From contig CADCCZ010000005.1 in the NCBI GenBank assembly GCA_902800045.1, forward strand, positions 62,001 through 126,000: a DNA stretch of 64,000 bases. Direction: 5' to 3'. The translations under genes and the position numbers were made by a program. Source of the stretch: an uncultured Bacteroidia bacterium. GTDB lineage: Bacteria; Bacteroidota; Bacteroidia; Bacteroidales; ML635J-15. Under the pieces are notes generated by a model. The model did no database searches and had not been told where the DNA came from. It saw only the letters and a list, made by a program, of their open reading frames with translations. Positions 40,170 through 49,190 of this stretch are shown piece by piece; within the stretch, counting starts at the first letter, position 1; each line of letters begins with the position of its first letter.

Positions 40170-42446
40170 ATGAAACATATTATTGTAACTATCGCATTAA
40201 TATTTGTCACAATGCTCTGCATTGCGCAAAGCAATTCGAGACGCAACATCCTTCCTCCAAGTTTCTCGCACAAAGAGGTTTCCGAAGATGTCGACCACAT
40301 CAACATATATCCTCCGTCGGCTCAGTTGATAGCCGAAGAAATTGCCGAGACAGAAAAGAATGGCACTTTCTATAAAGTTGCTAATCTTATTCCAATAAAT
40401 GCAAATGTCAAGAACTCAGGTTCGTGGACAACCCTCGACAACGGTCAGCCCATCTGGCGTCTCCGTCTTTCGAGCGAGGGCGCAAAGGCTTCGGCATTGT
40501 ATTTCGGCAAGTTCGATATTCCTACTGGTTCTGCCGTATATGTATATACTTCCGACAAGAAAATAGTCGATGGTCCGTACTACCGCAGCGACAATCCCAA
40601 TGGCGGCGAGTACATGATCGGCAATATCATCGGCGACGACATCACCATAGAATACGTGGCTCCGGTGTCCAAATCGATTGACGGTTCTGTCTCATACGAC
40701 AACACAACACCTATTATTAATATAAGTGATTTCGGTTACGTTTTTCGCGGTGAGGGCGGATTCGAACGAGGTGTCCGTGCAACTGGCTTTGGATCTTCCG
40801 AAAGTTGCGAAGTCAACGTAAACTGCTCTGTAGGCGCCGACTGGAGAATACAGCAGCGCGGCGTTGCAAGAATTTATGTCCGAGAAGGCTCGAGTGCCGG
40901 CTATTGCACAGGTACGCTCATAAACAATACTAGCAACGATGGAACTCCATACTTCCTCACTGCCGACCATTGTGGCCCAGAAGCAACTGCAAGTAATTTT
41001 AACCAATGGAAATTCCGTTTCAACTACGAAGCTTCGGGATGCAACAATCCTACATCCGAATATTCGATCAGTTACACCGACTTTACAGGCTGCACCAAGG
41101 TTGCCGAAGGTTCGAACAACGGCGGTTCCGATTTCTATTTATTACGCCTGAATAGTTTCACCACACAAAATGCTATAAACATCGGTGCGATATATAACGG
41201 CTGGGATAGAAGCACAACTGCAAAAACTGGCGGCGGTGCTGGCATTCACCATCCATCTGGCGACATTAAGAAAATCTCGTTCTACACAACTACACCAACC
41301 ACCGCTACTTACTATGGCGGCAGCTCGATGACAGGAGCCTCGAATGCTCACTGGAAAATCAACTGGGTAAACAGCGGCAGCAAAACCGGTGTTACCGAAG
41401 GCGGTTCATCAGGTTCTCCTATATTCAACTCCGATGGTAGAGTATTCGGAACTTTGAGCGGTGGCGCATCATCGTGCTCTGCTACATCGTCGTCAAGATA
41501 CGACCTATATGGAAAATTTTCGTTCCACTGGGAAAACTCAGCAAACGGCAGCACTAATGCATACAAGCTGAAACCTTGGCTCGACCCGAATAATACTGGC
41601 GCTACAACTTGCGACTACTACGACCCTGCAGGAGTAACACCTCCAACTCCATCAACATCATTCACCTACGACTTCGAATCTTGCACAGCTTGGGTTGTTG
41701 ACAATTTCTCACCATGTTCGACTTATGATGGTGATGGTTTCCCAACATACGGAATAACCAATGTAAGTTTCACAAACTCCGGTTATACTGGTTCTTACAT
41801 AGCATTCCAGAATGGCACGGCAAACGGATTCACAGCACATGGCGGAACAAAATTCGGATGCTGTATGACGGCAGGTTCAAACGGAGCAAACAACGACTGG
41901 TTCATCACTCCTGCCGTAGCAATTTCAAACAACACAACCTTCTCGTTCTGGGCACGTTCGGCAAACAACACATACGGGCTCGAACAATTCCGCGTTGCAG
42001 TTTCGACCGACGATCAAAATTACACATACATCGCTGGCTCTTCATCATCAAGCATCTCGGCACCAGTAACATGGACTCAATATACATACGACCTGTCGAG
42101 TTACGCAGGACAGACGCTATACATTGCAATTATATGCGTATCAAATGATGTTTTTGCATTCTTCATCGACGACATAAACATCAGCGGAATACTATCGGCC
42201 GAAAGCGAAAACTTCGACAATAATGTAAACATCTACCCCAACCCTGCAAAGGATATCGTTACAGTTAGCCTGCCCGACGACAATGCTCATATCGACATAG
42301 TAAACGTCCTTGGACAGGTTGTAAAGTCGGTAAATGCAACTTCGGCAAACGAAACTATATCGCTCGAAGGAATGGAAAGAGGTATGTACTTCTTCAGCAT
42401 AAAGATGCAGGACAAGACCATAACAAAGAAGGTAATTGTAGAATAA
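40170..42446 (+). CDS. Secreted trypsin-like protease with cleaved-adhesin and T9SS sorting domains
   Basis: 758 residues. Signal peptide 1-18 (VTMLCIAQSNS), a propeptide-like region, then a lysyl-endopeptidase-like trypsin fold at about 210-475 with the catalytic triad: His in FLTADHCGPE, Asp in GGSDFYLLRL and Ser in GGSSGSPIF. A cleaved-adhesin jelly-roll domain follows at about 495-660 (WFITPAVAISNNTTFSFWAR). The C-terminal ~75 residues are a T9SS type A sorting domain: NVNIYPNPAKDIVTVSLPDD and GMYFFSIKMQDKTITKKVIV. So it is exported by the type IX system and probably held on the cell surface. A strong terminator follows. Confidence 0.93.
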   Translation: MKHIIVTIALIFVTMLCIAQSNSRRNILPPSFSHKEVSEDVDHINIYPPSAQLIAEEIAETEKNGTFYKVANLIPINANVKNSGSWTTLDNGQPIWRLRLSSEGAKASALYFGKFDIPTGSAVYVYTSDKKIVDGPYYRSDNPNGGEYMIGNIIGDDITIEYVAPVSKSIDGSVSYDNTTPIINISDFGYVFRGEGGFERGVRATGFGSSESCEVNVNCSVGADWRIQQRGVARIYVREGSSAGYCTGTLINNTSNDGTPYFLTADHCGPEATASNFNQWKFRFNYEASGCNNPTSEYSISYTDFTGCTKVAEGSNNGGSDFYLLRLNSFTTQNAINIGAIYNGWDRSTTAKTGGGAGIHHPSGDIKKISFYTTTPTTATYYGGSSMTGASNAHWKINWVNSGSKTGVTEGGSSGSPIFNSDGRVFGTLSGGASSCSATSSSRYDLYGKFSFHWENSANGSTNAYKLKPWLDPNNTGATTCDYYDPAGVTPPTPSTSFTYDFESCTAWVVDNFSPCSTYDGDGFPTYGITNVSFTNSGYTGSYIAFQNGTANGFTAHGGTKFGCCMTAGSNGANNDWFITPAVAISNNTTFSFWARSANNTYGLEQFRVAVSTDDQNYTYIAGSSSSSISAPVTWTQYTYDLSSYAGQTLYIAIICVSNDVFAFFIDDINISGILSAESENFDNNVNIYPNPAKDIVTVSLPDDNAHIDIVNVLGQVVKSVNATSANETISLEGMERGMYFFSIKMQDKTITKKVIVE

Positions 42447-42463
42447 CATCTGCGATATAAAAC

Positions 42464-42505
42464 AAAAAAAATCCTCGTATCGGTTTCGATGCGAGGATTT
42501 TTTTT
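42464..42505 (+). terminator. Terminator of the T9SS protease gene
   Basis: ATCCTCG and CGAGGAT arms with a 14-nt loop, followed by a T run. Confidence 0.8.
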
Positions 42506-42538
42506 GTTTTCAAGGTTTTGAAAATTTATCATTTATTT

Positions 42539-42570
42539 GTAGCGGCGCAATGCATTGCGCCGCTACAAAT
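42539..42570. repeat. Dispersed intergenic palindrome, copy 7
   Basis: Perfect 28-bp palindrome: GTAGCGGCGCAATG joined to CATTGCGCCGCTAC, then AAAT. The longest and best-preserved copy. Confidence 0.75.
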
Positions 42571-42605
42571 TATCAATTATACATTGCCAATTGTCCATTG
42601 TTAAT

Positions 42606-42613
42606 TATCTTTG
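42606..42613 (+). promoter_or_regulatory. DUF2851 gene promoter, -7 element TATCTTTG
   Basis: TAnnTTTG match, 18 bp upstream of the ATG at 42631. It falls inside the longer open frame and so favours 42631. Confidence 0.55.
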
Positions 42614-42630
42614 CAACAAACAACATTGCC

Positions 42631-43908
42631 ATGCACGAGGACTTTCTACATTTCATATACAAGAACCGACTTTGGCTCAAAGGTACCGAGCTGCTTACCG
42701 ACAATACTCCATTTGAAATTCTGGACACAGGACTCCACAACCACGATTCCGGTCCCGATTTCTTCAACGCCAAAATTCGTATTGGCAACATCACGCATGT
42801 CGGCAATGTAGAAATCCACGTCAATGCCTCCGACTGGCACAAGCATCACCACGATGGCGACCATGCCTACGACAATGTAATCCTACACATCGTATATAAT
42901 CACGACTGCGACATTGTCCTGCAAAATGGGCGCACTTTGCCAACATGGGAAATTTCGTTTCCGCAGACCATTTTCAACCGCTACTCCGATTTCAAACTCA
43001 ACGAAAAGCCAATCGCTTGCGCCGACTACATCGACCTTGTCGATGATTTTCTCATAACCATGTGGTTGGAAAAGATGGCCATAGAAAGGCTTGAGCAAAA
43101 GTCGGAGCATATCGGCGAAATACTACAGCTCACCAATGGCAACTGGAACGAAACGCTGTACATAGTCCTCGCCCGCAACTTCGGATTCGGCACAAATGCA
43201 ATGCCATTTGAACAACTTGCAATGCAAACCCCACTGAATGTGATGCTCCACAATGCCGACAACCTATTTGCTCTCGAAGCAATAATATTCGGTCAGGCAG
43301 GAATGCTAAACGGTCAACCGAACGACGAATACACAAGAAAACTTGCCGACGAATACTCTTTCCAGAAAGCAAAATACCAATTGTCACCAATTGCCGAATC
43401 GATGTGGAAACGCTCCAAGATGCACCCGACAAATTTCCCCGAAACTCGCCTCGCGCAATTCGCTGCCACAATGCAAAATTTCCAAACCCTCATCGACGAC
43501 ATACTAAATGGCAAGTTCAATCCAAAGTTTTTCGACAACATAAAAACCTCCGAATATTGGGAAACCCACTTCTCTCTCGGCGAAACTGCAGCGAAAAGCA
43601 AAGCGACAGGACTTGGACAACAAGCAATCGATACTATATTGATAAACACTGTGATTCCGTTCTCGTACATCTACGGCAAGACCACAAATCCCAACTTCGA
43701 CACCGAAAAAATCATCGACATGATGCGCACAATAAAGGCCGAAAACAACAGGGAAACTCGTGCCTTTGCCGGGATATGCAAAATTGAATGCAAAAACGCT
43801 CTCGATTCGCAGGCAATGCTAAACTTGAAAAAGAACTACTGCGACCACAAGCGCTGCTTGAATTGCAATATCGGATTCCAGATAATGAAGGAAATAAATA
43901 GAATTTAA
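42631..43908 (+). CDS. DUF2851 family protein
   Basis: 425 residues starting MHEDFLHFIYKNRLW; the frame is open 27 codons further up through a palindrome and the promoter, so this start is preferred. Family pattern: GTELLTDNTPFEILDTGLHN, HDSGPDFFNAKIRIG near 45, HVNASDWHKHHHDGDHAYDN, VILHIVYNHDCDIVLQNGR, and a four-Cys end (ICKIEC..., NYCDHKRCLNCNIGFQIM) that may bind metal. DUF2851 is widespread in Bacteroidota; I know of no assigned function. Confidence 0.88.
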   Translation: MHEDFLHFIYKNRLWLKGTELLTDNTPFEILDTGLHNHDSGPDFFNAKIRIGNITHVGNVEIHVNASDWHKHHHDGDHAYDNVILHIVYNHDCDIVLQNGRTLPTWEISFPQTIFNRYSDFKLNEKPIACADYIDLVDDFLITMWLEKMAIERLEQKSEHIGEILQLTNGNWNETLYIVLARNFGFGTNAMPFEQLAMQTPLNVMLHNADNLFALEAIIFGQAGMLNGQPNDEYTRKLADEYSFQKAKYQLSPIAESMWKRSKMHPTNFPETRLAQFAATMQNFQTLIDDILNGKFNPKFFDNIKTSEYWETHFSLGETAAKSKATGLGQQAIDTILINTVIPFSYIYGKTTNPNFDTEKIIDMMRTIKAENNRETRAFAGICKIECKNALDSQAMLNLKKNYCDHKRCLNCNIGFQIMKEINRI

Positions 43909-43914
43909 ATGTCT

Positions 43915-44008
43915 TGCAGAAGACCGGTCTTGATGTCTTGCAGTCTTGCAGAAGGCCAGTCATATTCTGATTGTCAGCCTGCAAGCCTGTTAGCCTGTCA
44001 GACTTTAA
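43915..44008. repeat. Degenerate tandem repeat (CTTGCAG / AGGCT units)
   Basis: Repeats such as GTCTTGCAGTCTTGCAGA and CAGCCTGCAAGCCTGTTAG, then CCTGTCAGAC. Related to the repeats at 26757-26844 and 27610-27690. Lies between two convergent genes. Confidence 0.55.
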
Positions 44009-44014
44009 AACCCC

Positions 44015-45895
44015 CTACTCCAACTCCTCAGCATACGAATAGATATACTTGTTGTCTGGCGTAAGCCTAATCCTTGCGCTCAGTGGTCGTACCGATTTCA
44101 CATGGTCGATATTCCATAGGAAAGATTTTATAGAATAGCCAGAGAGATTGCGTGAATCCTTGAATATCAGCTCGTACCTCATCGGCAGCAAAATACTGCG
44201 AACACTATCGTTCATAGGCACAGAAAAATTCTTCACCCGAGCCTCGCGCCAATCGTACGACTCTCCGTTAGCATCAAACGCTTGCAAAGCAATGAGAAAA
44301 TCGTCTGCTGTATCCTTCTGCATATAAGTCATTTCGACATCCATCCTGACGAAACGAGAATCCGAAAGAGCCACAAACGGCGTATCGAGCAAAGTCATCC
44401 ATTCGTTATCAACATTGTAGCTTGTCAGGTCGTAGGTACGGTCAAATATTGGCTTAGGCATTTCAAATTCGCTATGCTCCGTTTTGGACAAAACATAGAT
44501 TTCTGCACCTACATATTCCGAATAATCCAGCACGTATGGATAATACCGCTTTACTGCATACATGTCAAAGTCGTCGAGATTGGCAGCAACCAAATATTCA
44601 GCCTTTTCGCTTTCGAGTTGCTTACACAATGCCGACGGGTCGTAACCAGAATACTTATTTTCTACTTTCTTTCCAAACTTATTTTCATAATATTCAATAT
44701 GTTTATCATTCAAATTCAACAATCCGCAAACATTATCCTTGCCATATTTCTCGTCACAGTCAATAAGAGTCTTAACTGCCGGCTCGAAAATTGACTTATC
44801 GATAACCGTGTAATGTTCGCGTACGAAAATAAGGCTCAACACCATTGCTATGCAATACACCGACAAGAAAACTATCCTCAACGGATTGAAGTTTTCACCT
44901 ACGAGCGAACAAGCTGTCAACACCAGGAACGGGAACGAAAATATCAGGCACGACTGCTGCAACACAGGGTCGACAAGCACCGAATACCAGTAACCTGCCG
45001 CAAAAGGAATCACAAAGAGCAGGACTGCCGTTATAATTTTCTTATAAATGGCAGAAAAATGTTCACGTGTATATTCGCCAGAAATTATTATGCACAGCAC
45101 CGCCAAAATCAACACAATATACGAGAAATGAGTGAGATAGCGGAAATACTGGGTTACAAAATCAAATGTTGGAGCACCAAGCCACCCACCTACCCCTTTG
45201 AGTTCGGTAAGCTGGTAAATTGTTATTGGAATATGCGGAACATAAAGCACTACGGCAATCAAGGCTGCAAGCAGATACCTAACAATCGACTTGCGCGACT
45301 GGAAAAACAAGCCTGCAATACCAATTATGAACGCAACCATCATCGAAAACTGGTGAGTATAGGCGCAACACGAGGCAAAAACGCCAAACAGAATCACATT
45401 TTTCCACGAGTAGTCCTTGTTGTACACCATCTTGGACCAATACAGCAACGCCAGCAATACGAAGAACAAACCAAAAATGTATGGTCGAGCAAGAATCGAA
45501 TAGTAAATGGTATATTGGCTAACAGCAATTATAGAAGCTGCAAAAATACCAGCCGTGCGGTTGAACCAAATCTTTGTTACAAAATACATTAGCGGAATGC
45601 AAGCTATCCCCATCAGCACGAATGGCAGACGTATTGCAACCTCCGATGTCCCGAAAATCTTCGACCAGAACCACAGGAACGACTGCACGCCGGCAGGGTG
45701 TCCTTCGAAAAGCATAACGCCGTCGCGAATCATATCCATGAAACTGTCGAACTGCAGACGACGCACGGCACTTAGTTCGTCGTGAGTAAACGGGCAGTCG
45801 AAGAACCCGACCAAACGCAACACCGCGCCCAACACCACTATCACAAGCAGCGCAATCGCATGAGGAGAGCTATATTTTTCTTTATCGAAAAGCAT
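44015..45895 (-). CDS. Membrane glycosyltransferase, GT39/ArnT-like
   Basis: 626 residues, with about nine to eleven membrane segments in the first 370. The acidic motif near residue 40 (DCPFTHDELSAVRRLQFDSF) in the first periplasmic loop matches the DE of GT-C enzymes, which move sugars from polyprenyl-phosphate donors. A soluble C-terminal region (about 370-626) includes a beta-rich stretch with RFVRMDVEMTYMQKD. The acceptor cannot be told from sequence; lipid A, protein or surface glycan are all possible. Own promoter; convergent with DUF2851. Confidence 0.8.
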   Translation of the reverse strand: MLFDKEKYSSPHAIALLVIVVLGAVLRLVGFFDCPFTHDELSAVRRLQFDSFMDMIRDGVMLFEGHPAGVQSFLWFWSKIFGTSEVAIRLPFVLMGIACIPLMYFVTKIWFNRTAGIFAASIIAVSQYTIYYSILARPYIFGLFFVLLALLYWSKMVYNKDYSWKNVILFGVFASCCAYTHQFSMMVAFIIGIAGLFFQSRKSIVRYLLAALIAVVLYVPHIPITIYQLTELKGVGGWLGAPTFDFVTQYFRYLTHFSYIVLILAVLCIIISGEYTREHFSAIYKKIITAVLLFVIPFAAGYWYSVLVDPVLQQSCLIFSFPFLVLTACSLVGENFNPLRIVFLSVYCIAMVLSLIFVREHYTVIDKSIFEPAVKTLIDCDEKYGKDNVCGLLNLNDKHIEYYENKFGKKVENKYSGYDPSALCKQLESEKAEYLVAANLDDFDMYAVKRYYPYVLDYSEYVGAEIYVLSKTEHSEFEMPKPIFDRTYDLTSYNVDNEWMTLLDTPFVALSDSRFVRMDVEMTYMQKDTADDFLIALQAFDANGESYDWREARVKNFSVPMNDSVRSILLPMRYELIFKDSRNLSGYSIKSFLWNIDHVKSVRPLSARIRLTPDNKYIYSYAEELE

Positions 45896-45911
45896 ATTTG
45901 TAATTTTTTGG

Positions 45912-45919
45912 CAAAATTA
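45912..45919 (-). promoter_or_regulatory. GT39-like gene promoter, -7 element TAATTTTG
   Basis: TAnnTTTG match on the minus strand, 17 bp upstream of the ATG. Confidence 0.5.
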
Positions 45920-45931
45920 AAACAAAATATC

Positions 45932-45956
45932 GTACAGCCGCAAAATTTTGCGTCAC
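45932..45956 (-). repeat. Dispersed intergenic palindrome, copy 8
   Basis: CGCAAAATTTTGCG core with TACAGC on its left. Confidence 0.5.
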
Positions 45957-45996
45957 AGCAATTTCAACACATTGCACGCAACACCGCAATAGAATA

Positions 45997-46018
45997 TATT
46001 GTCGCGGCACGCCACGAC
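45997..46018 (-). repeat. Dispersed intergenic palindrome, copy 9
   Basis: GTCGCGGCACGCCACGAC, a one-base variant of copies 2 and 6. Confidence 0.5.
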
Positions 46019-46083
46019 TCAACACTGGAATTTTCAAATTTTCAAATCTTTCAATTATTTTCTTTTGGTATTGGAATAAATAT

Positions 46084-46091
46084 TAAATTTG
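46084..46091 (+). promoter_or_regulatory. C69 gene promoter, -7 element TAAATTTG
   Basis: TAnnTTTG match, 24 bp upstream of the ATG at 46115. Confidence 0.6.
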
Positions 46092-46114
46092 CAGTCAAAC
46101 TAAAAAACATAGAG

Positions 46115-47830
46115 ATGAGAAAATTATTCGCATTATTGACTATCGCGCTTATGTTCAGCGCAAGTGCAAGTTTCGCTTGCACAAACTTCATTGTTACCAA
46201 GGGCGCATCGAACGACGGTTCGGCTTTCCTCAGCTATGCCGCCGACAGCCACGTACTCTACGGTGAACTCTACTACCGTCCTGCTGCCGACTATCAGCCA
46301 GGCACAATGATGAAAATATACAACTGGGATACAGGACAATACCTCGGCGACATCCCGCAGGTTCTCCATACCTATAATGTAGTTGGAAACGTTAACGAAC
46401 ACCAGCTTGCAATCGGTGAAACCACTTACGGTGGCCGCGAGGAACTCTGGGAAGGCGATGGTATCATCGACTACGGAAGCCTCATTTACCTTGCTTTGCA
46501 GCGCGCTAAGAACGCCCGCGAAGCCATAAAGGTTATGACCGAACTTATGAGCAAGTACGGATATGTCAGCGAAGGCGAATCGTTCTCAATCGTTGACAAG
46601 GACGAGGCTTGGATTCTCGAAGTTATCGGCAAGGGCAAAGGTCAGAAAGGTGCAGTTTGGGTTGCAAGAATGATTCCCGACGGATATGTTTCGGCTCACG
46701 CCAACCAGGCAAGAATCACCACTTTCCCGCAGGCAACAAAGAAGAGCAAGGATGTCGTTACTTTCAAGAACATCGACAAGCTCCTCACCGACAAGAACAT
46801 CACTTGCGTTTACTCCGACGATGTTATCACTTTTGCTCGCGAAAAGGGTTACTTCAAGGGCAACGATGCCGATTTCAGCTTCTCCGACACCTACGCACCA
46901 GTTGATTTCAGCGGCGCTCGCTTCTGCGAAATCCGCGTATGGGCTTTCTTCAACGATGTTGCCGAAGGTATGGACCAGTACTGGGAATACGCAAAGGGCA
47001 CTAAGATTGAATACGATGCCAACGGCTACGCAACCAACAGAATGCCTCTGTGGGTAAAGCCTGCTAAGCCTGTAACTCTCGAAACCGTTATGCACAATAT
47101 GGGCAACCACCTCGAAGGTACCGAACTCGATATGAGCAAGGGAATGGGCGCAGGTCCTTTCAACTGCCCTTATCGCTGGAGACCAATGACTTGGGAATAC
47201 AACGGAAAGAACTACATCCACGAAAGAGCAACTGGAACACAGCAGACCGGTTTCTCGTTTGTAGCACAGTTGCGTGGCAATTTGCCCGATGTACTTGGCG
47301 CAATCAACTGGTTTGGCGTTGACGACTGCGCAACAACAGTTTATGTTCCTATGTACGCATCAATCACCGAAATCCCTTACGCTTACCGCGAAGGCAACGG
47401 CTCGATGATGAAATTCAAACCGGATGCAGCTTTCTGGATTTTCAACCTCGTATCAAACTTCGCTTACACACGCTACTGCGACATCTATCCTGAAATCGAG
47501 ACCGTCAGAAGAGACTTGCACAGAAACTTCAAGGACGAGACCGCAAAGATTGAAGGCGACCTTCGCGAAGAAGCAGCCAACAATCCGCAGAACGTAGCAA
47601 AGAAACTTACCGAATATTCGGCTAAGGCTTCGGAAAACACAATGCAAACATGGCAGAACCTCTTTGCTAGCTTGTTCGTAAAGTATGTTGACGGCAACAT
47701 CAAGACCGAACGTGAAGTTCCCGAAGGCTACAAGTACTACTCACCGGAAGTTAAGCAGCCAAAATATGGCAACGACTGGTACAAGCACATTGTCGAGGAT
47801 GACACAAAACACCTATTGGAAGCAAAATAA
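46115..47830 (+). CDS. C69-family dipeptidase (exported)
   Basis: Ntn-hydrolase that cuts dipeptides. 571 residues from MRKLFALLTIALMFSASASF; the frame is open 111 codons further up through repeats and the promoter, so that extension is rejected. Signal peptide cleavage exposes the nucleophile Cys in ACTNFIVTKGASNDGS near residue 22, as the family requires. Other landmarks: DEAWILEVIGKGKGQKGAVW and VSAHANQARITTF. No lipobox spacing, so it is probably periplasmic. Codon use is biased as in a highly expressed gene. rocD follows 39 bp later and may share its transcript. Confidence 0.93.
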   Translation: MRKLFALLTIALMFSASASFACTNFIVTKGASNDGSAFLSYAADSHVLYGELYYRPAADYQPGTMMKIYNWDTGQYLGDIPQVLHTYNVVGNVNEHQLAIGETTYGGREELWEGDGIIDYGSLIYLALQRAKNAREAIKVMTELMSKYGYVSEGESFSIVDKDEAWILEVIGKGKGQKGAVWVARMIPDGYVSAHANQARITTFPQATKKSKDVVTFKNIDKLLTDKNITCVYSDDVITFAREKGYFKGNDADFSFSDTYAPVDFSGARFCEIRVWAFFNDVAEGMDQYWEYAKGTKIEYDANGYATNRMPLWVKPAKPVTLETVMHNMGNHLEGTELDMSKGMGAGPFNCPYRWRPMTWEYNGKNYIHERATGTQQTGFSFVAQLRGNLPDVLGAINWFGVDDCATTVYVPMYASITEIPYAYREGNGSMMKFKPDAAFWIFNLVSNFAYTRYCDIYPEIETVRRDLHRNFKDETAKIEGDLREEAANNPQNVAKKLTEYSAKASENTMQTWQNLFASLFVKYVDGNIKTEREVPEGYKYYSPEVKQPKYGNDWYKHIVEDDTKHLLEAK

Positions 47831-47869
47831 ACTTATTAACATAATCAAAATTAAAAACAAATTAGTAAA

Positions 47870-49090
47870 ATGAAGACTTCAAAAGATTACATCGAACTGG
47901 AAGCAAAGTACGGAGCACACAACTATCATCCGCTACCAGTAGTTTTTGCAAAGGCTAAAGGCGCAAAGGTTTGGGACGTTGAAGGAAAGGAATATTATGA
48001 TTTTCTTTCTGCATATTCAGCAGTTAACCAGGGTCACTGCCACCCGAAAATCGTAAAGGCTCTCACCGACCAGGCTCAGAAGCTCACATTGAGTTCTAGA
48101 GCATTCTACAACGACTGCCTTGGCGAATGGGAAGAATACGTAACCAAATACTTCGGATACGACAAGGTTCTCCCGATGAACTCAGGTGCAGAAGCTGACG
48201 AAACAGCTCTTAAGCTCGCTCGCCGCTGGGGTACTGTTGTTAAGGGTATTCCAAACGATGAAACTTTGATAGTATGCTGCGAAGGCAACTTCCACGGACG
48301 TACAATCACTATCATCACCATGTCGAACGACCCCGATTCATACGCAAACTACGGTCCTTTGACTCCTGGTTTCATCCGCATACCTTACAACGATCCTGCT
48401 GCTTTGGAAAAGGTACTCGCAGAAAAGGGTGACAAGGTTGCTGGTTTCCTTCTTGAACCTATCCAGGGCGAAGCTGGTGTTTATGTTCCAGACGAAGGCT
48501 ACCTCAAGAAATGCTACGACATCTGCAAAAAGTACAACGTATTGTTCATGGCAGACGAAGTACAGTGCGGTATCGCTCGTACAGGTAAGATGCTTGCTTG
48601 CGACCACGAAGGCGTTCGTCCCGACATCCTTATCCTCGGTAAGGCTCTCGGCGGTGGCGTATTCCCGATTTCGGCAGCATTGGCAGACGATGAAATCATG
48701 TTGACAATAAAGCCAGGTGAACACGGATCAACATTCGGTGGCAACCCATTGGCAACCCGCGTAAGTATCGCTGCTTTGGAAGTTATCAAGGAAGAAAAGT
48801 TGACTGAAAGAGCTGAATACCTCGGCAAGATTTTCCGCGAAGAAATCATGAAGATTAAATCTCCGATGATTGAAAAGGTTCGTGGTAAAGGTTTGTTGAA
48901 CGCAGTTATCATTAAGCCTATGAACGGCAAGGAAGCATGGGATGTTTGCTTGAAGATGGCCGAAAACGGTGTTCTTGCAAAGCCGACACACCAGCACATC
49001 ATCCGCTTCGCTCCTCCTCTGGTAATCAGCGAAGAAGAATTGCGTGATGCTATCGAAAAGATCAAGAAGTCGATACTTTCGTTCTGCTAA
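47870..49090 (+). CDS. rocD: Ornithine aminotransferase
   Basis: PLP enzyme that converts ornithine plus 2-oxoglutarate to glutamate semialdehyde plus glutamate. 406 residues, class III aminotransferase, usual length. Motifs: [20 protein letters not shown] near 102, [37 protein letters not shown] near 225 and the PLP-lysine [15 protein letters not shown] near 255. The start [15 protein letters not shown] is the family start. Probably expressed with the C69 dipeptidase upstream, fitting peptide-derived arginine/ornithine use. Confidence 0.95.
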   Translation: MKTSKDYIELEAKYGAHNYHPLPVVFAKAKGAKVWDVEGKEYYDFLSAYSAVNQGHCHPKIVKALTDQAQKLTLSSRAFYNDCLGEWEEYVTKYFGYDKVLPMNSGAEADETALKLARRWGTVVKGIPNDETLIVCCEGNFHGRTITIITMSNDPDSYANYGPLTPGFIRIPYNDPAALEKVLAEKGDKVAGFLLEPIQGEAGVYVPDEGYLKKCYDICKKYNVLFMADEVQCGIARTGKMLACDHEGVRPDILILGKALGGGVFPISAALADDEIMLTIKPGEHGSTFGGNPLATRVSIAALEVIKEEKLTERAEYLGKIFREEIMKIKSPMIEKVRGKGLLNAVIIKPMNGKEAWDVCLKMAENGVLAKPTHQHIIRFAPPLVISEEELRDAIEKIKKSILSFC

Positions 49091-49110
49091 GATTTTTTCA
49101 AATCAAAATA

Positions 49111-49141
49111 AAAGGTCGTTCCGATTGGGACGACCTTTTTT
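49111..49141 (+). terminator. rocD terminator
   Basis: AAAGGTCGT and ACGACCTTT form the stem, followed by a T run. Confidence 0.85.
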
Positions 49142-49190
49142 ATTGAACCACAAATAATAAACCTATTACTAGTGCAAAATATCTCAAATA

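Noticed and set aside
45782..46114. 111-codon N-terminal extension of the C69 gene
   Set aside because: It crosses the GT39-like promoter and two palindromes and would bury the signal peptide and the promoter at 46084.
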